From the NCBI GenBank assembly GCA_937899725.1, contig CALCCA010000065.1, forward strand, positions 1 to 64,000: a stretch of 64,000 nucleotides of DNA. Reading direction: 5' to 3'. Positions 55,541 through 64,000 of this stretch are shown one piece after another. The notes under the pieces were generated by a model. The model was not told the DNA's origin. It did no database searches and worked only from the letters and a program-made list of their open reading frames with translations. The translations under genes were made by a program, and so were the position numbers. The DNA comes from an uncultured Halomicronema sp. (lineage in GTDB: Bacteria > Cyanobacteriota > Cyanobacteriia > Phormidesmidales > Phormidesmidaceae). Within the stretch, counting starts at the first letter, position 1. Each line of letters begins with the position of its first letter.

Positions 55541-55887
55541 GCGCCATACTATTGCACCTGTTTGAGATTGCTTAAAAACAGAAAACCTGAGTGCCCAGCG
55601 AGCCAGCCCTGCTTGCGTAGCAAACAAATCTGGCCTCACTGGCGTTCTCAGGCTTTCAAAACACACTGATGGTAGGGGAAATCACTGAGGACAGCGATTT
55701 CTATGTCAATAAATTAACTTGAGAGCAATAGGCGACGGAAGAGGGCTCTACCCCCTCATTAGAGATAATTTCTTGACAATTAGGTTTGAGATCGGAATTT
55801 CTGTGTTACACCATAGGAATTAATCAAGTCAGTACGCTATATATGCCGTTCGCCCTCTTTGAAAACTGCTAACAGTTCCCTAAGGAT
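55541..55887. other. Intergenic region with long imperfect hairpin
   Basis: 55581-55657 folds on itself: GAAA-CCTGAG at the left end pairs with CTCAGG-TTTC at the right, then CCAG/CTGG and GAG/CTC continue inward with bulges. No T-run follows. The rest, up to the coiled-coil gene, is AT-rich and presumably its promoter. Confidence 0.55.
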
Positions 55888-57393
55888 ATGAGTGAAGGAA
55901 ACGTGCCATCCCACTCCAACGACGCCAACTCGATCGACGCCTCTGCCCCAGCCACTCCACGCCGAGCGCCAACACCACCCAGGTCTGATGACTGGGAAGT
56001 GGTTCCTCTTGCCGGTAAGCCTCCCGTAGCTGCGAATCCTGCGGCTGCCTCCCCTTCAGCGGCGCAGAGTTCAACGAATCGAGTCACTGAGCTGCAGTCG
56101 CGGGTGCTCGACCTCAATCAGTGTAATGAGGTGCTGTTAGCCCGGGTCAATCAATTAGAAGAGGCTCTCGAACGATCGCAGCAAACGCTGCAGCAAGAGG
56201 TCGAGCGATCGCAGCGGCTCACCCATGACGACAAAGTAACGACTGCCCAAACCCAGTCCGTGGCTCAGCTATTGAGCGAATTGGAGCAGACCCACGGAGC
56301 GCTAGAGCGCCAAACTATTTTGGCTGAGACCTTGAGTACTCAGCTGCAAACCCATCAGGCCCGCAGTCAGCAACTCGAACAAGACTGTGTCATCTTGCGT
56401 CAAGAAAAGATCGAGCGGGCGCAGCAGTTGCAGACCGCCGAAGCGACCTGTGCTGATTTGCGATCGCGCCTGCAGCGTCAGCAGCGCTACACGCTGCAGT
56501 TCAAAGCGGCTCTAGAAAAATGTCTCGACACCTCAGCGTTTGGGCATACGGCTCATAGTATCGAGCAGGAAGACATCACTGATAACGTAGCGGCCAGCCA
56601 GTCAGCGGCAATCTTAGATCCCGCCATCATGCCGCGCTCTGAACGCATTCAACCTTGGTCGGCAGGCACCACTCCCGCCCAAGCTGATCCTCAACTGCTT
56701 TCCTTAATGCGGGGCAAATCGACGCCCACGGCGGAGCCGACGCTACTCGCTAACACTGATACCTCACCTGCTGTCACCGATTTTTCGCCACCGTTGCCGA
56801 CAGCGTCTGAGCCAACGGCTCCCCTCGAACCCGCGATCGCGACTACCAGCGACGCCGAAAACAAGCTCTGGCAAGACGTTGAGCGCGTTATCAATAATCC
56901 CACTCCGGGCTCGGAGGGGGACAGATCGCCAACCGCAGACACCGTTGCACCCACCGTCGCTGCCGATTCACCGCCGTCTGCGACACCGGCCCCCCCTAAA
57001 ACCGTTCAGTTTACGGAGCCGATTCCGTGGGGAAGTCCCGCACCAGCAGCAACTCCGACAGAGCTTGAGCCAGCAGCTACCACCCTGACGCCGCGTGAGG
57101 TCGCTGAAAATCTAAAAGCGGCGCTCGAAAACACCTCGGCAGCCAGCAACGCTGAATCATCTTTTTCCTCACGAACGGCAGGCCAATCGTCAGCGCCTGC
57201 ACCTCGGGCTTCAGTTCCTCCCCAACCTTCAGCATTTGCCACCACGATTCCGGCGTTAGAGGCCATGAATAGTCCTCAGGCTTCGCCTTCGCCGATTGTG
57301 CATCCGCTGCGTCCTACTCAGCGCAAACGCAAATCTTTATCCGCGGTTGAGCTGCCGAGTTTCCCCCCGTTGCCTAAGGTTAAGCAAGATTAA
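55888..57393 (+). CDS. Coiled-coil and disordered hypothetical protein
   Basis: 501 aa. Residues 1-65 are Pro/Ala/Ser-rich. Residues about 66-215 form a long coiled coil (VTELQSRVLDLNQCNEVLLARVNQLEEALERSQQ onward) ending in LRQEKIERAQQL and LQFKAALEKCLD. Residues about 225-470 are low complexity, rich in Pro, Thr, Ala and Ser. The C-terminus is basic and hydrophobic, QRKRKSLSAVELPSFPPLPK. No enzymatic or membrane domain. This layout suits a scaffold or segregation-type protein, but no family was recognised. TAAGGA precedes the ATG. Confidence 0.8.
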   Translation: MSEGNVPSHSNDANSIDASAPATPRRAPTPPRSDDWEVVPLAGKPPVAANPAAASPSAAQSSTNRVTELQSRVLDLNQCNEVLLARVNQLEEALERSQQTLQQEVERSQRLTHDDKVTTAQTQSVAQLLSELEQTHGALERQTILAETLSTQLQTHQARSQQLEQDCVILRQEKIERAQQLQTAEATCADLRSRLQRQQRYTLQFKAALEKCLDTSAFGHTAHSIEQEDITDNVAASQSAAILDPAIMPRSERIQPWSAGTTPAQADPQLLSLMRGKSTPTAEPTLLANTDTSPAVTDFSPPLPTASEPTAPLEPAIATTSDAENKLWQDVERVINNPTPGSEGDRSPTADTVAPTVAADSPPSATPAPPKTVQFTEPIPWGSPAPAATPTELEPAATTLTPREVAENLKAALENTSAASNAESSFSSRTAGQSSAPAPRASVPPQPSAFATTIPALEAMNSPQASPSPIVHPLRPTQRKRKSLSAVELPSFPPLPKVKQD

Positions 57394-57485
57394 CGTCTGG
57401 CCTAACCCCCTGGATTTGTGATCGCCTTTACGATTGCCGCCATCCTACAGCGAACTCAACTGGAGATGAGGCTGCGCACTGCAGG

Positions 57486-57531
57486 CGTGGAGTCCACCCT
57501 AGATTAGACGTGGAGTCCGCCTTAGATTCAT
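57486..57531. repeat. Imperfect 23-bp tandem repeat
   Basis: CGTGGAGTCCACCCTAGATT (57486 on) is repeated from 57509 as CGTGGAGTCCGCCTTAGATT. It is non-coding, between two convergent genes. Confidence 0.75.
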
Positions 57532-57582
57532 TACAATCAGGCAGATCAATGTCTGGATCGATAGGTTGGGGTGGCTAAAGTA

Positions 57583-57978
57583 TCAGTCGCTGAAGCGCAA
57601 AACTTGCCCCAAGACGGCCAGGCGTGAGCAGTTCCAATGATCAATGTGGGAAACAATCTCACCAGCTGCATTAAGGCGATACTCGGTCCAACCCGAAATT
57701 GCGACGGGCGGTCGCCAAGGCAGTGGGGTAATCCAACTCAACGTCCAATAGGTGTGAAAGGTCATTGCATCAACGGACTCAAGTCTATGCAATTTCAGAC
57801 AGGGTTCGCGAAACCAGCGAGCAATAAAGCCAATCATTTGGCGATAGCGCTCTACCCCGCAAAAGCGATTGAGCGGATCTTGAAAATACACGTCTGGCGC
57901 ATACAGGTCGTAGCTCTGCTCGGCCGGAAAACGTGCATAGTCTTGGCGGATGCGATCGCAAATCGTCTCAATATCCAT
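57583..57978 (-). CDS. DUF2358-family protein
   Basis: 131 aa. NTF2-like fold pattern: IRQDYARFPAEQSYDLYAPDVYFQDPLNRFCGVERYRQMIGFIARWF and TYWTLSWITPLPWRPPVAISGWTEYRLNAAGEIVSHIDHWN, as in cyanobacterial and plant DUF2358 proteins. Function unknown. ATG 57978 overlaps the TGA of the upstream gene as TGATG, indicating translational coupling; the GTG one codon earlier is less likely. Confidence 0.88.
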   Translation of the reverse strand: MDIETICDRIRQDYARFPAEQSYDLYAPDVYFQDPLNRFCGVERYRQMIGFIARWFREPCLKLHRLESVDAMTFHTYWTLSWITPLPWRPPVAISGWTEYRLNAAGEIVSHIDHWNCSRLAVLGQVLRFSD

Positions 57979-58538
57979 CACGTCTCCTCAGTCCACAGTC
58001 GTTCTAGCTGTCGCCGCCAAGCCTCTAACGCCTGCCCCTGATAGTCACTATCGGCCATATCGCCCATCATGCCCTCGCTGTAGAAGCGATCGAGGGTTTG
58101 CAGAGTGGTTTCTAAAGATTGCCCTTGCTGCTTAGCCGCAGCAATGATTTGTCGAATCTGCTGCTCAATTAAAGTACTGAAGAAAGGATCAACGCCTGCC
58201 TGTTTCATCACCAGTAACCGATTAATCGCCGACTCCAAGCACGGTTCTGTCAGGCTCGCTAGCTCATCTTGAAACACGCCCCACAAAACGTTTTGATGCA
58301 AGGCATAGCGAGCCTCTTGAGTCAGGTCAAAATTAGCGCTGAGGATTGCGGTGAGATAGGGTTGAGCGTCTGGCGCTGGGACGATGGGCACCAGCAGACG
58401 CAACCAGCTTTGATTGGCCGAGAGCAGCACCAGCAAGCGAAAGTCGGCAGCTTCTACCTGCCAAGCATCCGGCGGGTTCACTTGCGTTTGCTCCCCAAAG
58501 CGCCCCTGCAGGTAGGTTGTGATGTCTTTGATTTCCAT
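57978..58538 (-). CDS. Conserved-looking hypothetical protein coupled to DUF2358
   Basis: 186 aa, soluble. The N-terminal alpha-beta part (about 1-105, LVLLSANQSWLRLLVPIVP and ILSANFDLTQEARYALHQNVLWGVF) is reminiscent of YbjN/CesT-type chaperone folds. A helical C-terminal part follows (LLVMKQAGVDPFFSTLIEQQIRQIIAAAKQQGQSLETTLQ). The fold guess is weak. It forms a two-gene operon with the DUF2358 gene through the TGATG overlap. GGTGAGG precedes ATG 58538. Confidence 0.75.
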   Translation of the reverse strand: MEIKDITTYLQGRFGEQTQVNPPDAWQVEAADFRLLVLLSANQSWLRLLVPIVPAPDAQPYLTAILSANFDLTQEARYALHQNVLWGVFQDELASLTEPCLESAINRLLVMKQAGVDPFFSTLIEQQIRQIIAAAKQQGQSLETTLQTLDRFYSEGMMGDMADSDYQGQALEAWRRQLERLWTEET

Positions 58539-58583
58539 ATCCTCACCTTAGCAAGGAGTTTGTTTGACAGAATAGTTTTCATT

Positions 58584-58618
58584 AAAAAAGAGCGCCGCCG
58601 GTCGGGCAACGCTCTTTT
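58584..58618 (-). terminator. Intrinsic terminator of the DUF4912 gene
   Basis: A 9-bp stem AAAAGAGCG/CGCTCTTTT (58586-58594 with 58610-58618) is followed on the minus strand by additional T. It is 25 nt past the DUF4912 stop codon. Confidence 0.82.
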
Positions 58619-58642
58619 GATTCACCTTTGGATATTAGGCGG

Positions 58643-59884
58643 TTAGACGAGCCACTCTTCAACCGCGTCTTCTTTCGTATTGGTTCGACGGTAAGGCGTT
58701 TCACGGTTGAACTTCATGTGAATAGCCCGATTTTGTTCACCGTCAGCCGCGACTGCAAAGATCGGATAGTCAATGAGCCCATCTTGGAAAGACATTTGGA
58801 ACCGGAAAGTGCCATCCGAGTTGAGCTTAATGGGCTTGCCACCAACTGTCACGGTTGCATCAGGCTCGGTTGCGCCATAAACAATCAGTTCAGCATCGGC
58901 CACTAGCCAAAACTCACGGGGGCGAACTGGCGGTGCCGATGCCGAGAAGCCCGCACCTGACATGGTGAGCCCCGACATCGTCGGCACTTCGCCCGCCCAC
59001 ATGCCAACGCCCGAAGGGAAAACATAGGAACTCACTGGCATGGCGAAAGAGCTGACCGCCGAACTCGGAACCTGCTGCATTGAGCCGAACAGCGAGCCCG
59101 CAATCCGCTGAGCCTCAGCAGATTCAGCCATACCGAAGATTTCTTCGTAAAGCTCGTTGCTGCCGTAGGCGGTTTCCACTCGCTTGGTGGGGTGAGTGAG
59201 CGTTTTAATCGTGGTGCCGCGCAGGTCTTGATCCCAACCAACGGTCATGAAGTGATCTTCAATCCAATCGGAGGGGTAGACGGGGGGAATGTGTACCTGA
59301 GCCGAACGGGCCAACAACAGCCAGCGGCCATCGTTGCACAGATAGCCTATCTCGATCGCATAGTCGCGATCGCTAACAGGAATTGGTAAGTACCATTCCC
59401 GAGCCAGCTCATCACATTCGTACTGCTGCAAGCTATGGGGGGCCTGATAGTTCATATCGATGTCAGTGACATCGTAAAAACGCAGGGCTAAACGAGCCCC
59501 GCCCTGACGGCGCAGCTCTTCTTTATGGCTGTTAGGAATATCCCAGTAGGTGTATGCCCACTGCGGGTCACGGGGCATCAAAACAATTCGGCTCTCGCCA
59601 TAGCCACTGGGCAAATCAGGCAAGCCTTCATCAACTGACGCTAAGACTTCAGCGGGAATCGGCTCAGTCGAGGGAATAAACTTAGACGCTTCAACTTCAG
59701 TTTGCCCCTCAACACTGGCAGCAGGGGCCGGGACAGAAGCGGTGCGACGAGTCTGAGCCGCCTTAATGGCATCAATCAACTCCGATTTGCGCATGCGACT
59801 GTAGCGCGAGACCTCATACTCGCTGGCAACTCGACGCAGTTGCCGTAGCGTCATGTCATTAAGAGACGGGATCGATGGGGACAT
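58643..59884 (-). CDS. DUF4912 protein with N-terminal Rho-N/SAP-like domain
   Basis: 413 aa. The N-terminus SLNDMTLRQLRRVASEYEVSRYSRMRKSELIDAI (about 8-42) is a Rho-N/SAP-type helix-extended-helix that often binds nucleic acid. DUF4912 follows at about 90-215 (RIVLMPRDPQWAYTYWDIPNSHKEELRRQGG, WYLPIPVSDRDYAIEIGYLCNDGRWLLLARS). A Ser/Gly/Met-rich linker leads to a C-terminal beta domain (FWLVADAELIVYGATEPDATVTVGGKPI). The combination is common in cyanobacteria; function unknown. AGGAG 9 nt before ATG 59884 fixes the start. Confidence 0.88.
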   Translation of the reverse strand: MSPSIPSLNDMTLRQLRRVASEYEVSRYSRMRKSELIDAIKAAQTRRTASVPAPAASVEGQTEVEASKFIPSTEPIPAEVLASVDEGLPDLPSGYGESRIVLMPRDPQWAYTYWDIPNSHKEELRRQGGARLALRFYDVTDIDMNYQAPHSLQQYECDELAREWYLPIPVSDRDYAIEIGYLCNDGRWLLLARSAQVHIPPVYPSDWIEDHFMTVGWDQDLRGTTIKTLTHPTKRVETAYGSNELYEEIFGMAESAEAQRIAGSLFGSMQQVPSSAVSSFAMPVSSYVFPSGVGMWAGEVPTMSGLTMSGAGFSASAPPVRPREFWLVADAELIVYGATEPDATVTVGGKPIKLNSDGTFRFQMSFQDGLIDYPIFAVAADGEQNRAIHMKFNRETPYRRTNTKEDAVEEWLV

Positions 59885-60228
59885 AAAATTCACTCCTAAC
59901 GCGGTGAGATAGCCATAAAAAATACCGGGGATCGAAATCCACAACTTGGGGATCACGAGTTGGCCACACTATGACAGATCTACATCAATTCCAGCAACCC
60001 CTATGACGCATACACTTAAAGGCTTTCAACGGTAAAACAAGCTTTTTGGGGATCGCAATGTCTTGTTTTCATGACACAAAGATCTTGGACTGTATGAATG
60101 TTGTGTTTCTATGACTTTTTGATCTCCGCTCACTTTTAGTCAGTTGTGAAGGCGTCTACAGACCTGGAATAGCGGGTGAGTGGCGTGGTTGAATAGCGAA
60201 TGAAAAAGTGTGTGCGAGGAGTGCGTGA

Positions 60229-61005
60229 GTGAGTGAGTTTTCTCCAAGCCAGGCGGGGGGAAGTCGAGTAATCAGCCGGATTCTGCCGCCGGCCATTCGA
60301 TTTTGGTTGTCCACCCAACTCGACCATGTGGAAAATTTGAACTTCCAGATTGAGGGGCGTGATCGCGACTTACTCTCAGGTCACATTCCGGAAGTCGTTC
60401 TGTCCGCCCAGAAAGCTATCTACCAGGGCATTCACTTGAGCCAAGCGGACGTCAAAGCCAGCGGCATCCGCGTCAATTTAGGTCAGGTGCTGCGTCGCAA
60501 GCCTTTACGTTTGCTGGCGGCCTTTCCCATCAGTGGTCAGGTGTTTCTCACCACGGCTGATTTCAATCAATCCTTGCAATCACCGCTCTTAGGTACGGGT
60601 CTCTATGACCTGCTGCGCCTGCTCAGCCAAGCGCAATCAGAGGCTTCGCACCTACAGGCGGTCTTGCAAGCCCTGCCCAACCACACGGTGTTGCCCCACT
60701 ACCGCCCCACCGCCAGCATCGAAGCAGAGCAGATCATTTTGCGGCTCATGCCCGATCAGCAAGCCGATTTGCCACCGATCGCGATCGCCACGCAATTGAT
60801 GGTTCAAGATGGGCATCAGCTCTGCCTCAAAGATCCCCACTGGCTGATAGATACGATCTCAGAAGAATCAACCCCGCTGCCCAGCCTGCAGGGATTTGCT
60901 ATCGATTTGGGCTCTCAGGTGCAGTTGACAACCTGTGAAATTCAGGCCGAGCAGCTTTCCCTAGCTGGAACTGTGCAGGTTTTGCCCACGCCTGACGGAC
61001 ATTGA
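60229..61005 (+). CDS. DUF2993 (LmeA-like) protein, second copy
   Basis: 258 aa. LDHVENLNFQIEGRDRDLLSGHIPEVVLSAQKAIYQGIHLSQADVKASGIRVNLGQVLRRKPLRLL is the DUF2993 core. It has no N-terminal signal, unlike the copy at 49397, so it may act from the cytoplasmic side (inference). GTG start at 60229, 7 nt after GAGGAG. Divergent from the DUF4912 gene and upstream of pgi. Confidence 0.85.
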   Translation: MSEFSPSQAGGSRVISRILPPAIRFWLSTQLDHVENLNFQIEGRDRDLLSGHIPEVVLSAQKAIYQGIHLSQADVKASGIRVNLGQVLRRKPLRLLAAFPISGQVFLTTADFNQSLQSPLLGTGLYDLLRLLSQAQSEASHLQAVLQALPNHTVLPHYRPTASIEAEQIILRLMPDQQADLPPIAIATQLMVQDGHQLCLKDPHWLIDTISEESTPLPSLQGFAIDLGSQVQLTTCEIQAEQLSLAGTVQVLPTPDGH

Positions 61006-61250
61006 GACCATCAAGTTCACGTCAGCGACGGCAATCAGGCCCCATGCGCACTGCCTCGCACTGCTGCGCCAAGCCATCAGCCCATCCCGAGCCTTGAACG
61101 CCGGTTCCCAACGATTCCCCGCTATTCACCCACCTAGCAATCAACAACTTTCAATAAAAGTGGTCGGGAAGCTCTGCCCGCTGTAACCGTGTTTCCTTAA
61201 ACTGAGTTGGAATACTTTTGACTGTCCCCATACATCCCCGGAAAACTGTT

Positions 61251-62837
61251 ATGGACGAGATTGCACTTTGGCAACGTTATCAGGACTGGCTCTATCACCA
61301 CGAGGAGCTCAATCTCTATCTCGACATCAGCCGCATCAGATTTGATGCGGCTTTCATACAGCAGATACAGCCGAAATTTGCCGCAGCTTTTGCTGCCATG
61401 ACAGCGTTGGAACAAGGGGCGATCGCCAACCCTGACGAAAACCGCATGGTGGGCCATTATTGGCTACGGGACCCAGACCGGGCACCGTCTCCGGCTCTCA
61501 AACAAGATATTCTGTCTACCATTCAAGACATCAAAATATTCACCGAGCAGGTGCACACGGGTAAGTTGTGTCCCCCCGGCCAAGACAAGTTCACCGATCT
61601 GCTGTGTATTGGCATCGGCGGCTCAGCCCTTGGTCCTCAGTTTGTATCCGAAGCGCTCACGGCTGATCAGCCACCCCTTAAAGCGCATTTCATTGACAAC
61701 ACCGATCCGGCGGGGATCGATCGCATCCTGCATCGATTGGGCGATCGCCTCGCAACCACGCTCGTGATCGTCACCTCTAAATCCGGTGGCACGCCTGAAA
61801 CCCGCAATGCCATGGTTGAAGTTCAGCACCGCTTTAACCAGTTGGGCCTGAACTTTGCGAAACAGGCCGTCGCCGTAACCGGCATTGACAGCAACCTCGA
61901 AAAAGTCGCCCTCCAACAGGGGTGGTTAGGCACCTTTCCCATGCATGGCTGGGTCGGTGGCCGCACCTCAGAACTCTCTTCCGTAGGACTATTACCGGCC
62001 GCACTCGAAGGCATCGACATGATCGCCATCTTAAACGGCGCTAAAGTCATGGACGCGGCGACTCGCGTGGCGGAGCTGCGCCAAAATCCGGCAGCCATGC
62101 TCGCCATGAGCTGGTACTTTGTCGGCGAAGGCCAGGGACTGAAGGATATGGTGCTATTGCCCTACAAAGATAGTCTGGCCCTGTTTAGCCGCTATTTACA
62201 GCAGTTAGTGATGGAGTCCCTCGGCAAAGAACAAGACCTCAATGGTCAGGTGGTCAACCAAGGCATCGCCGTCTATGGCAACAAGGGTTCAACCGACCAA
62301 CATGCCTACGTTCAGCAACTGCGCGAAGGGGTCAACAACTTCTTTGTCACCTTTATTGAAGTGTTGAAAGATCGAGAAGGTGATTCCATCGCCATTGATG
62401 AGGGGGCAACGGCTGGCGACTTTCTCTGTGGGTTTTTGTTAGGTACCCGACAGGCACTTTACGACAATCAGCGAGATTCCATCACCATTACCGTCCCCCA
62501 GGTGACTCCTGAAATTGTGGGAGCACTAATCGCTCTATATGAAAGAGCTGTGGGTCTTTATGCAGCGCTGGTCAATATCAACGCTTATCACCAGCCAGGG
62601 GTTGAGGCAGGCAAAAAAGCCGCGGCTGGCATCTTACAACTGCAGACTGATGCCCTAGACGCCGTTAAAGCCGCCTCTGGTGCGATGACGATCGCTGACT
62701 TGGCGGCCCACATCAACGCTGCCGCCCAGATCGAGACCCTCTATAAAATCTTGCGCCACCTCAACGCGAATGAACGACACATCAAACTTTCAGGTACCCC
62801 GACTGATTTGAGCCATCTGCAGGTCGAGAGCCGTTAA
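61251..62837 (+). CDS. pgi: Glucose-6-phosphate isomerase
   Basis: 528 aa. Interconverts glucose-6-phosphate and fructose-6-phosphate. Seen: [35 protein letters not shown] for phosphate binding, [20 protein letters not shown], the catalytic Glu region [13 protein letters not shown], and [18 protein letters not shown] with the ring-opening His. ATG 61251 gives the typical cyanobacterial start [14 protein letters not shown]; the 11-codon upstream extension is dropped. Confidence 0.97.
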   Translation: MDEIALWQRYQDWLYHHEELNLYLDISRIRFDAAFIQQIQPKFAAAFAAMTALEQGAIANPDENRMVGHYWLRDPDRAPSPALKQDILSTIQDIKIFTEQVHTGKLCPPGQDKFTDLLCIGIGGSALGPQFVSEALTADQPPLKAHFIDNTDPAGIDRILHRLGDRLATTLVIVTSKSGGTPETRNAMVEVQHRFNQLGLNFAKQAVAVTGIDSNLEKVALQQGWLGTFPMHGWVGGRTSELSSVGLLPAALEGIDMIAILNGAKVMDAATRVAELRQNPAAMLAMSWYFVGEGQGLKDMVLLPYKDSLALFSRYLQQLVMESLGKEQDLNGQVVNQGIAVYGNKGSTDQHAYVQQLREGVNNFFVTFIEVLKDREGDSIAIDEGATAGDFLCGFLLGTRQALYDNQRDSITITVPQVTPEIVGALIALYERAVGLYAALVNINAYHQPGVEAGKKAAAGILQLQTDALDAVKAASGAMTIADLAAHINAAAQIETLYKILRHLNANERHIKLSGTPTDLSHLQVESR

Positions 62838-62840
62838 TAG

Positions 62841-62903
62841 CCGTCACCAGTTCGATGAGGCCAAGACTGCGGCCACTTTGCTGCGGCGCGAAGATTGAGA
62901 AGA
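62841..62903 (+). repeat. Gene-3'-end dispersed repeat, copy 2
   Basis: Begins 4 nt after the pgi stop. GCCGTCACCAGTTCGATGAGGCCAAGACT and GGCCACTTTGCTG-GGCGC align with the copy after csaB at 55443. This copy lacks the right half that forms the outer hairpin there. Confidence 0.65.
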
Positions 62904-62920
62904 CTCCTTGGTATCCTCAC

Positions 62921-63283
62921 TTACTCAGGAATTGAGACAGTGACGGCGGCGATCGCCACATACATATCGTCATTTTTATCATTTAACTCCGGAATCGCCT
63001 TGCCCGGTACGACCATGCCCCCCGACTCTAGAGTGAGCGTTTTCTGACCAAAGGGTAGAACCGCCAAGACCTCATCCTGTCTAACGGTTTCGGGAAAGGG
63101 GACAGCCACCTGCACCGCGACTAACATCTCGCTGGGATGATCTAAACCAGCGACTTCCCACACGCCCGGTAGCGCGTTGTGGGCGATCGCATTGCGCACC
63201 GCACGAGCGGCTGCCACCGTGGGGTCTTGACCATGCTGATCAACCCCCATCCCCATTTCAATGACCAGCCGTTTCTGCATCAT
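62921..63283 (-). CDS. Lin0512 family protein
   Basis: 120 aa. MMQKRLVIEMGMGVDQHGQDPTVAAARAVRNAIAHNALPGV and VAVQVAVPFPETVRQDEVLAVLPFG match the Lin0512 family of small alpha-beta proteins, which has no established function. The frame is open to 63376, but AAGGA lies just before ATG 63283, which begins at the conserved strand. It may be in one transcript with the gene at 63414-63932. Confidence 0.85.
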   Translation of the reverse strand: MMQKRLVIEMGMGVDQHGQDPTVAAARAVRNAIAHNALPGVWEVAGLDHPSEMLVAVQVAVPFPETVRQDEVLAVLPFGQKTLTLESGGMVVPGKAIPELNDKNDDMYVAIAAVTVSIPE

Positions 63284-63413
63284 CTGTTTTTCCTTAAACA
63301 CCGGATTCTCAAAGCTCTGGCCTGCCCCGCCGGAGAGTACACCCCAGCGTCTAAATCGCGAGAGGTGCTCAACCATTATGCGAGAGTCACCCGCTCATCC
63401 CATCGCTGGCGGC

Positions 63414-63932
63414 TCAAACATTTGCCGGTGGAGCCGTATAGCCCTGAATATTTTCCGGGCGAAAGCGGCGGATGATCGGCGTGGCGAGTCGAATCTCCGC
63501 ATCGGACCCTCGCACCACTAGCAAATACTTGCCCGCTTCTAAGCGGTTGCGATAGGACAGAGCATCGCCACTGCCAAAGGCCGCTCCCGCCCCACCACCA
63601 ACAAAAAAGGCTCCCATTGCCCCTGACCCGGCCCCCAGCAGCCCGCCGATGATCTGGTTGCCCCCAGCACCGGCCCAAGGGAATGTATCCAGACCCGTGA
63701 CCGCATTAAAGCCAAAACCGGCAATAAACCCAAAGGGCACTAACCAAACCATCATCAGTCGCATTTGCTTCCAGGCTTCATTGGCCGGGTCGATGAGACC
63801 ATATTCATCAGCAGTTTTGTACCCCTTACCCAAGATTGCCACTTCCCCCATCGCGAACTTAGCCTCTTCCAAAGCGGAATAGGCCCCTTCGACTTGGATG
63901 CGATCGCTCAAAACAGCTATCAAATAATTCAT
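63414..63932 (-). CDS. Glycine-rich membrane protein, hypothetical
   Basis: 172 aa. An N-terminal soluble part (about 1-58, IAVLSDRIQVEGAYSALEEAKFAMGEVAILGKG) resembles stress-protein 17M/YflT-like domains that precede membrane segments. Two glycine-rich membrane helices follow (LMMVWLVPFGFIAGFGFNAV and IIGGLLGAGSGAMGAFFVGGG), then a C-terminal part with YLLVVRGSDAEIRLATPIIRRF. I believe similar cyanobacterial proteins exist. Function unknown. Confidence 0.75.
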   Translation of the reverse strand: MNYLIAVLSDRIQVEGAYSALEEAKFAMGEVAILGKGYKTADEYGLIDPANEAWKQMRLMMVWLVPFGFIAGFGFNAVTGLDTFPWAGAGGNQIIGGLLGAGSGAMGAFFVGGGAGAAFGSGDALSYRNRLEAGKYLLVVRGSDAEIRLATPIIRRFRPENIQGYTAPPANV

Positions 63933-64000
63933 GGGGCTCTAGCACACCGTTCCATTACATCAGAGTCACTAGGCTTCATTATTACGTGTCAGCGCGATCG

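Noticed and set aside
1-64000. CRISPR array, prophage or complete insertion sequence
   Set aside because: No regularly spaced direct repeats, integrase, phage structural gene or transposase frame was found.

Overview
The window is chromosomal DNA of a cyanobacterium. Marker genes include psbV (cytochrome c550), a CpcS/CpeS-type phycobilin lyase, accD, hemE, hemF, a Ycf49-like protein, a DnaK with a long C-terminal tail paired with a J-protein, an RpoD-like group 2 sigma factor, and many cyanobacterial DUF families (DUF4359, DUF4912, DUF2993, DUF2358, MpaB/DUF2236). The octamer GCGATCGC (HIP1) recurs throughout, as in many cyanobacterial genomes. I cannot fix the genus from sequence alone; short housekeeping operons, PEP-CTERM proteins and abundant small palindromic repeats would suit a Leptolyngbya-like lineage.

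Layout. 1-1670 has no long gene but holds the most interesting element: a glutamine-I (glnA-type) riboswitch followed by a Shine-Dalgarno sequence that can be sequestered, a 41-codon membrane-peptide gene and a strong terminator. A 53-aa gene on the minus strand and a tandem ~94-bp duplication follow. 1670-9000 carries a geranylgeranyl-reductase-like flavoprotein, a GNAT acetyltransferase, ftsE, ruvB, a nucleotide-sugar-epimerase-like SDR, hemE and the divergent bilin lyase. 9000-20300 has tRNA-His, DUF4359, two PEP-CTERM proteins, rqcH, remA, an MpaB-family protein, sufE, a MATE transporter and a divergent squalene/phytoene synthase-like protein. 20600-25960 has accD, psbV, msrA, a secreted SGNH hydrolase with a PEP-CTERM tail and a TPM-domain protein.

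26000-34000 has a three-gene membrane-protein cluster (small TM protein, YtxH, DUF948), recO-MFS, a GT4 glycosyltransferase, a SRPBCC protein and hemF. 34356-37931 is the dnaK3-dnaJ3-type chaperone pair. 38300-43400 has a small conserved protein, an O-methyltransferase, an M23 peptidase and a hybrid histidine kinase with a degenerate receiver. 43737-48052 is cobN with a structured leader, then an ArsR regulator. 48323-64000 has a tautomerase, GerMN and DUF2993 proteins, proS, a sigma factor, the Ycf49-like protein, csaB, a coiled-coil protein, DUF2358 and partner, DUF4912, a second DUF2993 protein, pgi, a Lin0512-family protein and a glycine-rich membrane protein.

The genes are mostly housekeeping, with scattered functional themes: tetrapyrrole supply and use (hemE, hemF, cobN, bilin lyase, psbV), envelope biogenesis (ftsE, M23 peptidase, csaB, GT4, PEP-CTERM proteins), and stress or quality control (dnaK/dnaJ, rqcH, msrA, recO, ruvB). 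Three short dispersed repeat families lie between the genes: a ~100-111 bp MITE-like element with terminal inverted repeats (3 copies), a double-hairpin element (2 copies) and a gene-3'-end repeat (2 copies). No CRISPR array, prophage, intact transposase or rRNA gene was seen.
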